A DNA stretch of 64,000 nucleotides, taken from Aestuariivita boseongensis. Its GTDB lineage: Bacteria; Pseudomonadota; Alphaproteobacteria; Rhodobacterales; Rhodobacteraceae. A program made the position numbers and the translations under genes. Under the pieces are notes generated by a model that was not told the origin of the DNA, ran no database searches, and was given only the letters and a program-made list of their open reading frames with translations. Below are positions 26,018 to 33,884 of this stretch, in pieces. The stretch covers positions 79,650 through 143,649 of the forward strand of contig NZ_JXYH01000003.1 in the NCBI RefSeq assembly GCF_001262635.1, written 5' to 3'. How positions within the stretch are numbered: position 1 is the stretch's first letter; every line of letters starts with the position of its first letter.

Positions 26018-26049
26018 GGAACCAAACGCCCCGTGATGCGTTTTGTTCC
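26018..26049. promoter_or_regulatory. Fully overlapping divergent EcfG promoters for phyR and nepR-ecfG
   Basis: Plus strand: GGAAC (26018-26022), 16 bases, CGTT (26039-26042). Minus strand: GGAAC (26049-26045), 16 bases, CGTT (26028-26025). Both match the alphaproteobacterial EcfG consensus exactly and are related by dyad symmetry around 26033.5. The plus promoter leads to nepR (ATG 26070) and the minus one to phyR (ATG 25984). Confidence 0.9.
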
Positions 26050-26069
26050 AAAGTAGGGCAAAAAAAGTG

Positions 26070-26246
26070 ATGGCACAGAAAATGGCTAAACCGGAGCATC
26101 CGCGGCGCAACCGGAGAGATCTCGACGATGAGATCGATCAGAACCTGAAACGGGCCTTTGACAAGGTCGCGGAAGAGCCGCTTCCCTCCCGCTTCACGGA
26201 CTTGCTGGAGCAGCTTCGCAATACAGAAGCCGGAGGTAAGTCATGA
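26070..26246 (+). CDS. nepR: NepR, anti-sigma factor for EcfG
   Basis: A 58-residue protein whose core DLDDEIDQNLKRAFDKVAEEPLPSRFTDLLEQL (split here: DLDDEIDQNLKRAFDKV then AEEPLPSRFTDLLEQL) is the NepR signature of two amphipathic helices that clamp EcfG. The ATG at 26070 is the likely start, and another ATG four codons on is possible. Its end overlaps ecfG by four bases (ATGA), so antagonist and sigma factor are translationally coupled. It is transcribed from the EcfG promoter just upstream. Confidence 0.93.
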   Translation: MAQKMAKPEHPRRNRRDLDDEIDQNLKRAFDKVAEEPLPSRFTDLLEQLRNTEAGGKS

Positions 26247-26788
26247 GCGATCCCAAGGAAGAAATTGTTGAACACATCGGTGCGATGCGCGCCTTCGCCA
26301 TCAGCCTGTGCCGCAACTCCGCGACCGCAGACGATGTTGTGCAGGATGCCTTGGTCAAAGCCTGGAGCAATCTGGACAAGTTCCAGCAAGGCACCAACAT
26401 GCGAGCGTGGCTGTTCACGATCGTCCGCAACACATATTTCTCTCTTCACCGGAAACGGAAGCGCGAAGTCGAAGACGTTGACGGCGTAATGGCTGAAAAA
26501 CTGTCCCAAAAGCCTGAACATGACGGCAAACTGGTCTTGCGCGACTTTTCACAGGCTTTCGATCAGCTGACCGATGATCAGCGCGAGGCGCTGGTTCTGG
26601 TTGGGGCACAAGGCTTCTCCTATGAGGAAGCGGCCGAGACCTGTGGCGTCGCTCTGGGCACTATCAAAAGCCGGGTGAATCGCGCCCGCGCCCGCCTGAT
26701 CGAGCTGATGGATATGGACGAAACCGAATCGATCGACATCACGGACGCCGTGACCACCGGCGTGGTTCAATCCCGACCCGCGGCATGA
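26243..26788 (+). CDS. ecfG: EcfG-family sigma factor of the general stress response
   Basis: A 181-residue ECF sigma factor. Region 2 is seen in DDVVQDALVKAWSNLDKF and MRAWLFTIVRNTYFS. Region 4 is in ALVLVGAQGFSYEEAAETCG and LGTIKSRVNRARARL. Its place directly after nepR and opposite phyR identifies it as EcfG (SigT/RpoE2-type). It should recognise the GGAAC-N16-CGTT promoters found seven times between 26.0 and 33.9 kb. The sensor kinase gene starts 10 bp later. Confidence 0.97.
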   Translation: MSDPKEEIVEHIGAMRAFAISLCRNSATADDVVQDALVKAWSNLDKFQQGTNMRAWLFTIVRNTYFSLHRKRKREVEDVDGVMAEKLSQKPEHDGKLVLRDFSQAFDQLTDDQREALVLVGAQGFSYEEAAETCGVALGTIKSRVNRARARLIELMDMDETESIDITDAVTTGVVQSRPAA

Positions 26789-26798
26789 GAGAGGCCGC

Positions 26799-28538
26799 AT
26801 GCAGCGCCCTCAACGCCTGACGGTATATCTGGCCGCATTAATGACGGTGGCCCTTTTGCCATTGGGTGTCATCTCACTTCTTCAGACGCGGGCCGTGATT
26901 CTGGATGCTGACCAGCTGTCGCGGAACCTGGTCCTGGCGCGCACCGTTGCAGCGGCCGGACTGGACCGGGAGTTGCTGCAACGCGCGCGCGGGGCGGCCA
27001 AAGCGCTGGGCGTTTCCATCGTCAACGATGATCTGGACGATGCGGCGTGCAACAACCTCATGCGATCCTATCTGAATGCTCAGGAGACATTCGTTCTGGC
27101 CGCGTGGATCGACACCTCGGGGCGGATGACGTGCTCATCCAGCGGAGGATCTTTCGACTTCTCATCATCTGACCGCTTCCAAACGATGATGGAAAACCCG
27201 GAACTGACCTTCGAGCTGACGCTTTCCGGGGCGGTGACCGGGCAATCCGTGATTATCGTAACCCAACCGGCTTTCGACGGGGGCAATCTGGCGGGCTTTG
27301 TTTCCCTGTCCATCCCTCTGCGGCTGTCTGTGGATGAAGCCGATCAGGATTATGCAGATAGCGGTATCGCAATCGCGTTGGTCAACAAGAGCGGAGAGGT
27401 GCTTGCCTCGAATGTTGCGATGGAAACGCTGGGGTCCCTGCTGCCGTCCACGGGGATCAAGACCGCTCTTGAGCAAACGGGTGAGCACACCTTCTTTGGA
27501 ACGAGCTTTCGCGGCGAACGTCGGCTCTTTGCCTTTTCGGAACTTTTGCACGACGAGGTAGCGGTCATCGGCAGCTGGCCAATGGATGCAGTGCCGTCAT
27601 CAGTGACACCCATCAATGCAGGTCTGACACTTATGTTCCCGATCCTGATCTGGTTGGCGGGCTTGGCCATTGCCCTGTGGGGTTTGCACCGGCTGGTGAT
27701 CCGGCACCTGAACGAATTGCGTTCGGCCTTGCGCCGTTTCGCCCTGGGCGAGCGCGGCCAGGTCCTCAATCTGGACAGCAGTACACAGGAATTCGAATTC
27801 ATACAAAAATCTTTCAACCGGATGGTGATCCTGATCGAAGAAGGCGAACGCCAGAAAGAGCAGGATTTGAAAGAAAAAACCCTGTTACTGCGGGAGGTTC
27901 ACCACAGGGTGAAGAACAACCTCCAACTGATTGCTTCCATCATGAATATGCATTTGCGCAACGCCAACACATCCGAGACGCGGCGCATGCTCACGCAGTT
28001 GCAGCGCCGGGTGCGCGGTTTGGCGATGGTTCACCACACGATGAACAACACATCCGAAATGGTCACCGTCGATACACAGATCCTGGTCGAACGCCTTGTG
28101 AACGAGCTGGGACAACGCCCACCGATCAACGGAAATCCAGTTGGGACACAAATCGACGCCGTCTCGGTCAGGCTGAACCAGGATCAATCCGTCACGCTTT
28201 CCATGCTGTTGGCCGAAGCGCTAACGAACGCAGTCAAGTATGTTGGTGTGCCGCCGGGCGGCAAACCCGAAGTGGCGGTCACGCTGGAAGAGTTGCCGGA
28301 AGACCGGCTGCGCCTCGTCGTATTCAATACGCGCGGCACCACAGATGATACCGACGACGACTCCGAACTGTCTGCCAGCGGGGGGATCGGTCAACGCCTG
28401 ATGAAAGCGTTTGTGAGCCAGCTGGACGGCACTCAGCAGGTCCATGAGACGGAAAGCGACTACACACTGGAAGTTGTTTTCAGGGTCGAAGCCGTCACAC
28501 GTGAAGAACCGCCAGCCCTGACGGAAGAAATGTCCTGA
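26799..28538 (+). CDS. Membrane sensor histidine kinase (HisKA_2/HWE-like) next to phyR-nepR-ecfG
   Basis: A 579-residue kinase. Helix at about 10-28, an extracytoplasmic sensing region of about 230 residues (CACHE-like in size), a second helix near 270-292, a HAMP-like linker, and the HisKA_2 phosphoacceptor block LLREVHHRVKNNLQLIASIMNM. The ATPase domain has LSMLLAEALTNAVKY (N-box) and GGIGQRLMKAF. HisKA_2 kinases are the usual phosphodonors of PhyR, so this is the likely PhyK. It lies 10 bp after ecfG and probably shares its transcript. Confidence 0.92.
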   Translation: MQRPQRLTVYLAALMTVALLPLGVISLLQTRAVILDADQLSRNLVLARTVAAAGLDRELLQRARGAAKALGVSIVNDDLDDAACNNLMRSYLNAQETFVLAAWIDTSGRMTCSSSGGSFDFSSSDRFQTMMENPELTFELTLSGAVTGQSVIIVTQPAFDGGNLAGFVSLSIPLRLSVDEADQDYADSGIAIALVNKSGEVLASNVAMETLGSLLPSTGIKTALEQTGEHTFFGTSFRGERRLFAFSELLHDEVAVIGSWPMDAVPSSVTPINAGLTLMFPILIWLAGLAIALWGLHRLVIRHLNELRSALRRFALGERGQVLNLDSSTQEFEFIQKSFNRMVILIEEGERQKEQDLKEKTLLLREVHHRVKNNLQLIASIMNMHLRNANTSETRRMLTQLQRRVRGLAMVHHTMNNTSEMVTVDTQILVERLVNELGQRPPINGNPVGTQIDAVSVRLNQDQSVTLSMLLAEALTNAVKYVGVPPGGKPEVAVTLEELPEDRLRLVVFNTRGTTDDTDDDSELSASGGIGQRLMKAFVSQLDGTQQVHETESDYTLEVVFRVEAVTREEPPALTEEMS

Positions 28539-28629
28539 CCATGTTTGCTAAAGCGGCCCTTTGCGGTGCGCTGGGTTGCTGCCTGAACGCAAAAGACTGC
28601 CGTCTGTGGCCGCCTTAGCTTCATAACCG

Positions 28630-28821
28630 TTAGCCGTGGCGCGGGGCTGCTTTCGGCCCGAAGATTAGCCAGAAGATAAAGCCCAGGACAGGCAGAATAA
28701 GCACGAAGAGGATCCACAAGATTTTTGTTCCTGTGCCGGCAGCGGAGCCGACAATCGAAACGATAGCCCAGATGGATAGAACCAGGACGATAAGCCCGCC
28801 AATACCATAAATCTCAACCAT
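28630..28821 (-). CDS. Small PLDc_N-type membrane protein
   Basis: A 63-residue protein with two helices and the pattern W-I-L-F-V-L-I-L-P-V-L-G-F-I-F-W of PLDc_N (phospholipase D/nuclease N-terminal) peptides, which often occur as stand-alone stress-induced membrane proteins. GAGGAGG precedes the start. It lies 48 bp after the 61-residue gene on the same strand and is probably carried by that gene's EcfG promoter. Molecular role unknown. Confidence 0.8.
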   Translation of the reverse strand: MVEIYGIGGLIVLVLSIWAIVSIVGSAAGTGTKILWILFVLILPVLGFIFWLIFGPKAAPRHG

Positions 28822-28869
28822 GAGTTTTCCTCCTCATCTGTGTCTGCAAGTAAATCCGATAAAGCGCCA

Positions 28870-29055
28870 TTAACTGCCGGACCCAGACTCGATCATCTGC
28901 GGCCCTGCTGTAGTTGCAGCATCATCGTCATCCGCTGCGCTGAAGAAAATCGTCAGGAACATGACAACGCCAAATGCGACGGCAATGGCGATGCCAACAA
29001 GTGGTCCCTTATGACGTTTCGTTTGCGTTTCGACATTTGTGTCAGGTGCTGACAT
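28870..29055 (-). CDS. Small single-span membrane protein with acidic tail, EcfG-controlled
   Basis: A 61-residue protein: a hydrophilic N-terminus with basic KRHK, one helix (about 18-40), then SAADDDDAATTAG. A GAAGGAG site precedes the ATG. An exact EcfG promoter lies 35-59 bp upstream. No family recognised. Part of the envelope-stress group of tiny proteins in this island. Confidence 0.72.
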   Translation of the reverse strand: MSAPDTNVETQTKRHKGPLVGIAIAVAFGVVMFLTIFFSAADDDDAATTAGPQMIESGSGS

Positions 29056-29089
29056 GGAAAACTCCTTCGTTCGTTATCTGTTATCAATC

Positions 29090-29114
29090 AACGCGTCACG
29101 CCCCGCAAAGTTCC
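29090..29114 (-). promoter_or_regulatory. EcfG promoter for the small membrane protein genes at 28630-29055
   Basis: Minus strand GGAAC (29114-29110), 16 bases, CGTT (29093-29090), with a leader of about 30 bases to the ATG at 29055. Exact match to the consensus seen at phyR and nepR. Confidence 0.88.
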
Positions 29115-29205
29115 AATATTAGTTCGGTGACATACATCGAAATGCAATCAACCCGTCAGAAGAAGCTATGGATTTGGTTTATTTTCAATGACTTATACAA
29201 GTCCC

Positions 29206-29230
29206 GGAACTTTTTCGCCATGTCTGCGTT
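29206..29230 (+). promoter_or_regulatory. EcfG promoter for the FNT-family channel gene
   Basis: GGAAC (29206-29210), 16 bases, CGTT (29227-29230), 30 bp before the GTG start at 29261. It points away from the EcfG promoter at 29090-29114. Confidence 0.88.
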
Positions 29231-29260
29231 TGTCACAAGACAATTATCAGGAGACATTGA

Positions 29261-30097
29261 GTGACTGACACATCGTCTGACAAGAATGCAGAACTGGTGC
29301 GCGAGGAGCGCGAAAAAGAAGCCGTTGAAGAGGCATCCGGACTTTCTCCCCGTCTGATATTCGAAACGATCCGCCGCAATGGCGAAGAAGAGTTGGAAAG
29401 GCCGGTCCGTGCCCTTTTCTGGTCGGGTGTTGCCGCCGGTGTGCTGATCAGCTTCTCGGTACTGGGCGAAGCGTATCTGCGCGCGCATCTGCCTGATGCT
29501 GAATGGCGCTATATCGTCGAAAATCTCGGCTATTCACTCGGGTTTCTGCTGGTCATTCTGGGGCGGATGCAGCTGTTCACGGAAAACACGATTACGACCG
29601 TTGTGCCCGTTATGATACACCCAACCAGCACCTGCATCTGGCGCACGGCCCGATTGTGGGGAATTGTACTGGCCGCAAACATCGTCGGCGCCTTCATCAT
29701 CGCGTCTTTCCTTGTGCACACGCCCGTGCTCACAGATGAACTGCTGTCGGTCGTCAATGACCTCAGCCGCCACGCAACCGGCATGCCCCCAGCAGAGGGT
29801 CTAATGCGTGGCATTCCGGCAGGCATCCTGATCGCGGCGATTGTGTGGATGCTGCCGTCTGCGCTCAACAACGAGGTCTTGTTGATCGTGATTTTCACAT
29901 GGCTGATCGCGCTTGGCGATTTCACTCACATCATCGCCGGCTCGGTCGAAATGGCCATCCTGATGGTGCAAGGATTGCTACCCGCGGGGCAGGCTGTATT
30001 CGGATTTTTTCTGCCCGTTCTGATCGGCAATGTCCTTGGTGGAACCGCCGTTTTCACGATGCTGACCTATGCGCAGATCAAACCGGAAATAGAATAA
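29261..30097 (+). CDS. Formate/nitrite transporter (FNT) family protein, YfdC-like
   Basis: A 278-residue protein with an acidic soluble N-terminus (about 45 residues) and six membrane helices. GRMQLFTENTITTVVPVM and the symmetric AGSVEMAILMVQGLLP with VLIGNVLGGTAVFTMLTY carry the FNT re-entrant loops (the second conserved Lys is absent, as in YfdC-type members). Probably a stress-induced channel for a small anion or weak acid. The GTG start has CAGGAG 9-14 bases upstream. EcfG promoter directly upstream, bidirectional terminator directly downstream. Confidence 0.87.
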   Translation: MTDTSSDKNAELVREEREKEAVEEASGLSPRLIFETIRRNGEEELERPVRALFWSGVAAGVLISFSVLGEAYLRAHLPDAEWRYIVENLGYSLGFLLVILGRMQLFTENTITTVVPVMIHPTSTCIWRTARLWGIVLAANIVGAFIIASFLVHTPVLTDELLSVVNDLSRHATGMPPAEGLMRGIPAGILIAAIVWMLPSALNNEVLLIVIFTWLIALGDFTHIIAGSVEMAILMVQGLLPAGQAVFGFFLPVLIGNVLGGTAVFTMLTYAQIKPEIE

Positions 30098-30099
30098 CA

Positions 30100-30128
30100 G
30101 AAAGGGCACTTCTTCAGAGTGCCCTTTC
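30100..30128. terminator. Bidirectional terminator between the FNT gene and a convergent micro-gene
   Basis: An 11-bp perfect stem (GAAAGGGCACT paired with AGTGCCCTTTC) with a seven-base loop. T-rich sequence follows on the plus strand and the A-rich side serves the minus strand. Confidence 0.8.
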
Positions 30129-30131
30129 TCT

Positions 30132-30278
30132 TTATCTCTCTTCTTTTTCCGATTTTCTTTCGGAAGGGAAAAGATCCTTCTTGATGTCTTCCGTATTCTG
30201 CTTCCCGACAAACGCCCACAACAGGACGGCGGCAAATGTCAGGCCGGCAAATACAGGAATTAGAACCTCTGCCGACAT
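30132..30278 (-). CDS. 48-residue single-span membrane protein
   Basis: MSAEVLIPVFAGLTFAAVLL and a helix through residue 24, then a charged tail (NTEDIKKDLFPSERKSEKEE). The start at 30278 has an excellent ribosome binding site (AAAGGAGGTCAAC). It is transcribed in the direction of the EcfG promoter at 30499-30523 and ends at the bidirectional terminator. It looks like a CcoQ-sized or stress micro-protein. Function unknown. Confidence 0.7.
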   Translation of the reverse strand: MSAEVLIPVFAGLTFAAVLLWAFVGKQNTEDIKKDLFPSERKSEKEER

Positions 30279-30475
30279 GTTGACCTCCTTTGGCTGAAAC
30301 GCGCGGAACCGGCTGACGAATTGGCCGCAGGACCTGAATTTCGTTGGGAAGGCGCGGTGAGATACCGGTCTTCCAGGGTCATGTTCCGCGCTTGTTCGGC
30401 TGACCCCGCGAAAACCGAACGCAGATGTGCGTCCGTGCACCAGGAAAAGATTATCGCCGCATGCGTTTTTGGCAT
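30260..30475 (-). CDS. Possible 71-residue protein under EcfG control
   Basis: A frame beginning MPKTHAAIIFSWCTDAHLRS, preceded by GGAAGGA and sited about 16 bases after the expected start point of the EcfG promoter at 30499-30523. The first 50 residues look protein-like (EQARNMTLEDRYLTAPS). The last 20 (Ser- and Arg-rich) overlap the next gene's start by 19 bases. The promoter-RBS-ATG arrangement supports it. Low sequence familiarity keeps confidence modest. Confidence 0.45.
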   Translation of the reverse strand: MPKTHAAIIFSWCTDAHLRSVFAGSAEQARNMTLEDRYLTAPSQRNSGPAANSSAGSARFSQRRSTCRQRF

Positions 30476-30498
30476 TTCCACGTTCCTTCCGTAGAGTG

Positions 30499-30523
30499 AA
30501 CGCAAAAGAATTCCTTAAGTTCC
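30499..30523 (-). promoter_or_regulatory. EcfG promoter reading toward the micro-protein genes at 30132-30475
   Basis: Minus strand GGAAC (30523-30519), 16 bases, CGTT (30502-30499). Its -35 side is only 11 bases from that of the divergent promoter at 30535-30559. Confidence 0.87.
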
Positions 30524-30534
30524 ACCGGACGTTC

Positions 30535-30559
30535 GGAACAATCAACGCGGTTAAACGTT
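30535..30559 (+). promoter_or_regulatory. EcfG promoter for the DUF1328 protein gene
   Basis: GGAAC (30535-30539), 16 bases, CGTT (30556-30559), about 35 bp before the ATG at 30595. Back-to-back with the minus-strand EcfG promoter. Confidence 0.88.
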
Positions 30560-30594
30560 CATGATGCATCCACAAACAGTGAAAGGGTTTTGAC

Positions 30595-30765
30595 ATGTTG
30601 TATTGGGCCGTTGTTTTCTTTGTTCTTGCCATCATTGCCGGCGTCTTCGGGTTCGGCGGTATTGCATCCGCCTCAGCCGGGATCGCTCAGATTCTGTTCT
30701 TCGTTTTCCTCGTCCTGCTGGCCTTTGCGATCATTGCCCGACTTCTGCGTGGCGCCAGCCGCTGA
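30595..30765 (+). CDS. DUF1328/UPF0391 small membrane protein
   Basis: A 56-residue protein opening [20 protein letters not shown] with the [17 protein letters not shown] middle and a C-terminal RLLRGASR. This is the two-helix pattern of the DUF1328 family, commonly induced by general stress sigma factors. A good EcfG promoter lies upstream and a stem-loop with a T-run follows, so it can form a monocistronic unit, with some readthrough into gdhA possible. Confidence 0.88.
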   Translation: MLYWAVVFFVLAIIAGVFGFGGIASASAGIAQILFFVFLVLLAFAIIARLLRGASR

Positions 30766-30789
30766 AGCACTTCCAGGTTTCCACAAACT

Positions 30790-30816
30790 AAGGGGCCTAC
30801 GGGCCCTTGTTTTTTG
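30790..30816 (+). terminator. Rho-independent terminator after the DUF1328 gene
   Basis: GGGCC-TACG-GGCCC stem (extended by weaker pairs), then TTGTTTTTT. It lies between the DUF1328 gene and gdhA, so gdhA may rely on readthrough or on a promoter I cannot see. Confidence 0.7.
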
Positions 30817-30829
30817 AAAGGAAGATGAA

Positions 30830-32173
30830 ATGGACAGAGCTACGGCATTGACCGACACATTCCTCAGCAAGATTGACGGTGACGCCGCCGCCCAACCGAA
30901 TTTCTGGCAGGCGCTGGAAGAAGTGGCGCGGGACGTCCTGCCAATCGAAAAGGCACATTCCGAGTTCGCCAAAGCACGCGTTTTGCACCGATTGGCCGAA
31001 CCGGACCGCATCCTGTCCTTCCGCGTCGTGTGGGAAGATGACGCGGGCGACGTTCAGATCAACCGCGCATGGCGCGTGCAGGCATCGAATGCGATAGGGC
31101 CTTACAAGGGCGGGCTGCGCTTTCACCCGGATGTCACTGTCGACACGCTGAAATTCCTGGCCTTCGAACAATGCTTCAAGAACGCGCTGACCGGGTTGCC
31201 TCTGGGCGGCGCCAAGGGCGGCGCGAATTTCGACCCCCGGGGCCGGTCGAACGCGGAAATCATGCGTTTCTGCCAGGCGTTGATGCGTCAGATGGCGCGG
31301 TTCATCGGCCCGGATCTTGACGTTCCCGCGGGTGACATCAACGTCGGCACGCGCGAGATCGGGTACCTGTTTGGGGCCTGGCGGCAATTGTCAGACAGCT
31401 ATGCCGCTGCACTGACCGGCAAGGGGCTGTCCTATGGCGGCTCACAGATGCGCATCGAGGCAACAGGATATGGTCTGATCTATTTCGTGGCCTGCATGCT
31501 TGCGGAACAGGGCAAAGGCCTAGACGGCCAGCGCATCGCGATTTCGGGCCGTGGTAATGTGGCCACCCACGCTGCCGGGAAGGCCATCGACCTGGGCGGC
31601 ACTGTCATAACGCTCTCTTCCACCAGCGGAACGCTGTACGCCCCTGACGGTCTGACAAAAGAGGCGGTGGAGTGGGTGCAAGAACGCAAAGCCGCAGGCG
31701 AAGAGATGAACGCGCCGCCGACATCCCTGGGTGCCAGCTTTCACGCCGACAAGACACCATGGGAGTTTGAACCAGACATCGCCCTGCCCTGCGCCACGCA
31801 GAACGAATTGACCCGTGACATGGCGTGCATGCTGGCAGAAGCAGGAACGCAATTGGTCGCCGAAGGGGCGAATATGCCGCTGACATCTGACGCGGCAGCG
31901 TTGCTTGCCAGGAAAGGCATTCCCCGCGCACCGGGCAAAGCGGCCAATGCCGGCGGCGTTGCGGTCAGCGGGCTCGAGATCTCGCAGAATGCGCACGGTC
32001 GGTATCTTTCAGCAGACGAGGTAGACCGCGCATTGAAAGACATCATGCAGACAATCCATTCCCGCGTTGCCGAAGAAGGGCGGAAAGATGGTCAGATCGA
32101 CTATCAACTGGGCGCCAACATTGCGGCCTATCGCAAGCTGGCCAAAGCCATTGCGGAACAGGGCATTGTTTAA
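30830..32173 (+). CDS. gdhA: NADP-type glutamate dehydrogenase
   Basis: A 447-residue glutamate dehydrogenase that interconverts 2-oxoglutarate plus ammonium and glutamate. The substrate pocket and catalytic Lys lie in GPYKGGLRFHPDVTVDTLKF and LTGLPLGGAKGGANFDPRG. The dinucleotide fold shows ISGRGNVATHAAGKAIDLGG, and VAEGANMPLT is diagnostic of the hexameric class. Placement in the stress island suggests glutamate as an osmolyte or redox sink. Ten bases separate it from the thiamine-diphosphate enzyme gene, whose ribosome binding site overlaps the gdhA stop. Confidence 0.96.
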   Translation: MDRATALTDTFLSKIDGDAAAQPNFWQALEEVARDVLPIEKAHSEFAKARVLHRLAEPDRILSFRVVWEDDAGDVQINRAWRVQASNAIGPYKGGLRFHPDVTVDTLKFLAFEQCFKNALTGLPLGGAKGGANFDPRGRSNAEIMRFCQALMRQMARFIGPDLDVPAGDINVGTREIGYLFGAWRQLSDSYAAALTGKGLSYGGSQMRIEATGYGLIYFVACMLAEQGKGLDGQRIAISGRGNVATHAAGKAIDLGGTVITLSSTSGTLYAPDGLTKEAVEWVQERKAAGEEMNAPPTSLGASFHADKTPWEFEPDIALPCATQNELTRDMACMLAEAGTQLVAEGANMPLTSDAAALLARKGIPRAPGKAANAGGVAVSGLEISQNAHGRYLSADEVDRALKDIMQTIHSRVAEEGRKDGQIDYQLGANIAAYRKLAKAIAEQGIV

Positions 32174-32183
32174 GGAGGCAGGA

Positions 32184-33815
32184 ATGAAAGATACGGACGA
32201 CACAGAACAGACCGGGGCGGACCTGCTGATTGCCTGCCTCGAGGCAAACGGCATCGACACCGCATTCGGTGTGCCCGGCGAAGAAACAACCGACCTGATG
32301 CGCGCGATCGACCGATCCTCCATCGACTTCGTTTTGTGCCGGCACGAACAATCGGCGGCTTTCATGGCATCGGTACACGGCCGCATCACGGGCAAGCCCG
32401 CTGTCTGCCTGGCCACATTAGGCCCGGGCGCCACGAACCTGGTCACGGGTGTGGCAGACGCCACGCTGGACCATGCGCCGCTGATTGCACTGACCGGGCA
32501 AGGCGCGCGGAACCGGCTGGGGCTTCAAAGCCATCAGATCATCGACCTTGAAGCGCTGTTTCAACCGGTAACCAAGCAAAGTCGCACGCTGTCCGTTCCT
32601 GAAGAGATCCCGCAAGCGGTTGCAGAAGCCGTGCGCCTGTCGATCGATGAAACCCCGGGCGCGGTACATCTGTGCCTTCCGGAAGATGTCGCGGGAATGA
32701 AGACCTCTGGCACAGCGCACAGCGCCGCCGCTTCACCCATGTCGGTGGCGGAGGAAGCAGGCCTGCAAAAGGCCGCAAAACGCATTGGGGGCGCGGAACG
32801 GCCGGTCATTGTCGCAGGTCATGGGGTGGTTCGCGCGGGCGCCGCGAAGGGTATCGAGGCGTTGGCCACGCACATCTCTGCACCTGTCCTGACCAGCTTC
32901 ATGGCTAAAGGCGTCATGCCGGCCGATCATCCGCTGTGCTTCCACACTGTGGGTCAACCGCAGGACGACCTTGCCGATGATGTGCTGTCTCATGCCGATC
33001 TGATCATCGCCATCGGCTTTGACGCCGTTGAGTACCCGCCGGAGGCGCTGACCCGTGGCGGCCAGATTGAGGTTGTACATATCTCCGAAACCGCACCCGA
33101 GGCGAACCCAGGTTGGCCAATGGCGCAGGCCGTCTTGGGCGAGCTGCAAGACGCTGTGGACAGGCTGCGACAGGCTCTGCCCAGCCGCGCGTTGCCGGAT
33201 GCGTTTGCAGACGTGAAAACCCGCATCGACGCGTCATTGGCCAAGACACTCACAGACCCATCCGACAGGTGCATGGCGCCGCAGGATATTTGCCGCGTTG
33301 TCTCGGACGCCTTGCGGCCCGAAGACACTGTGTTGTCCGGCGTCGGGTTGCACAAGCTTTGGATCGCGCGGAACTTGCAGGCGCGCCGCCCGGGTCAAAT
33401 CATCATCCCGAACGGACTGGCGGGAATGGGGCTTGCCCTGCCCGGCACGATTGCCGCCGCGCGGTTGTCGCCCAAAGGCCGGGTCATTGCCATCTGTGGC
33501 GATGGCGACTTCCTCATGAACCTGCAGGAGATGGAGACCGCCGCGCGCCTGTGCCTGCCCGTAACCGTCATGGTCTGGGAAGATGGCGGGCTGGGCCTGA
33601 TCGACGAAAAGCAAAGCGACGGACAGCAATTTGCTTTTGGCAATCCCGATTGGTCGGCGCTTGCGCAGGCTTTCGGGTGGGTTTTCTGCGATGTCACGTC
33701 CTTTGACCAACTGGAGCCAGCTTTGACCGCAGCGGCAGAGGCCGCCCTGCCGACCCTTCTGCGCGTCCGTGTGGATTATGCTCGTGCGGGCGGCATGCCC
33801 GGAAATGCCTCCTGA
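32184..33815 (+). CDS. Thiamine-diphosphate enzyme, acetolactate-synthase-like (large subunit type)
   Basis: A 543-residue three-domain ThDP enzyme. The activating Glu is in CRHEQSAAFMASVHGR, and ATLGPGATNLVTGVADATLD is typical of acetolactate synthases. The cofactor motif is GDGDFLMNLQEMETAARL, but the usual Asn-Asn ending is replaced by VWEDGGLGLI. No small regulatory subunit follows, so it may be a catabolic acetolactate synthase or a related carboligase or decarboxylase rather than the biosynthetic enzyme. The start at 32184 has AAGGAGGCAGGA upstream. It forms an operon with gdhA in the stress island. Confidence 0.88.
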   Translation: MKDTDDTEQTGADLLIACLEANGIDTAFGVPGEETTDLMRAIDRSSIDFVLCRHEQSAAFMASVHGRITGKPAVCLATLGPGATNLVTGVADATLDHAPLIALTGQGARNRLGLQSHQIIDLEALFQPVTKQSRTLSVPEEIPQAVAEAVRLSIDETPGAVHLCLPEDVAGMKTSGTAHSAAASPMSVAEEAGLQKAAKRIGGAERPVIVAGHGVVRAGAAKGIEALATHISAPVLTSFMAKGVMPADHPLCFHTVGQPQDDLADDVLSHADLIIAIGFDAVEYPPEALTRGGQIEVVHISETAPEANPGWPMAQAVLGELQDAVDRLRQALPSRALPDAFADVKTRIDASLAKTLTDPSDRCMAPQDICRVVSDALRPEDTVLSGVGLHKLWIARNLQARRPGQIIIPNGLAGMGLALPGTIAAARLSPKGRVIAICGDGDFLMNLQEMETAARLCLPVTVMVWEDGGLGLIDEKQSDGQQFAFGNPDWSALAQAFGWVFCDVTSFDQLEPALTAAAEAALPTLLRVRVDYARAGGMPGNAS

Positions 33816-33829
33816 CGTGCCGCAAAACA

Positions 33830-33854
33830 GGAACAATGCGGCCCGTCATGCGTT
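33830..33854 (+). promoter_or_regulatory. EcfG promoter for dps
   Basis: GGAAC (33830-33834), 16 bases, CGTT (33851-33854), 30 bp before the dps ATG. Seventh exact EcfG match in 8 kb. Confidence 0.9.
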
Positions 33855-33884
33855 TATCTCACAAGCAATAGAAAGGAGCATGAC

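Noticed and set aside
28539..28629. Terminator or small RNA after the sensor kinase gene
   Set aside because: Only scattered complementary segments with long loops and no T-run could be found; not enough to call a feature.
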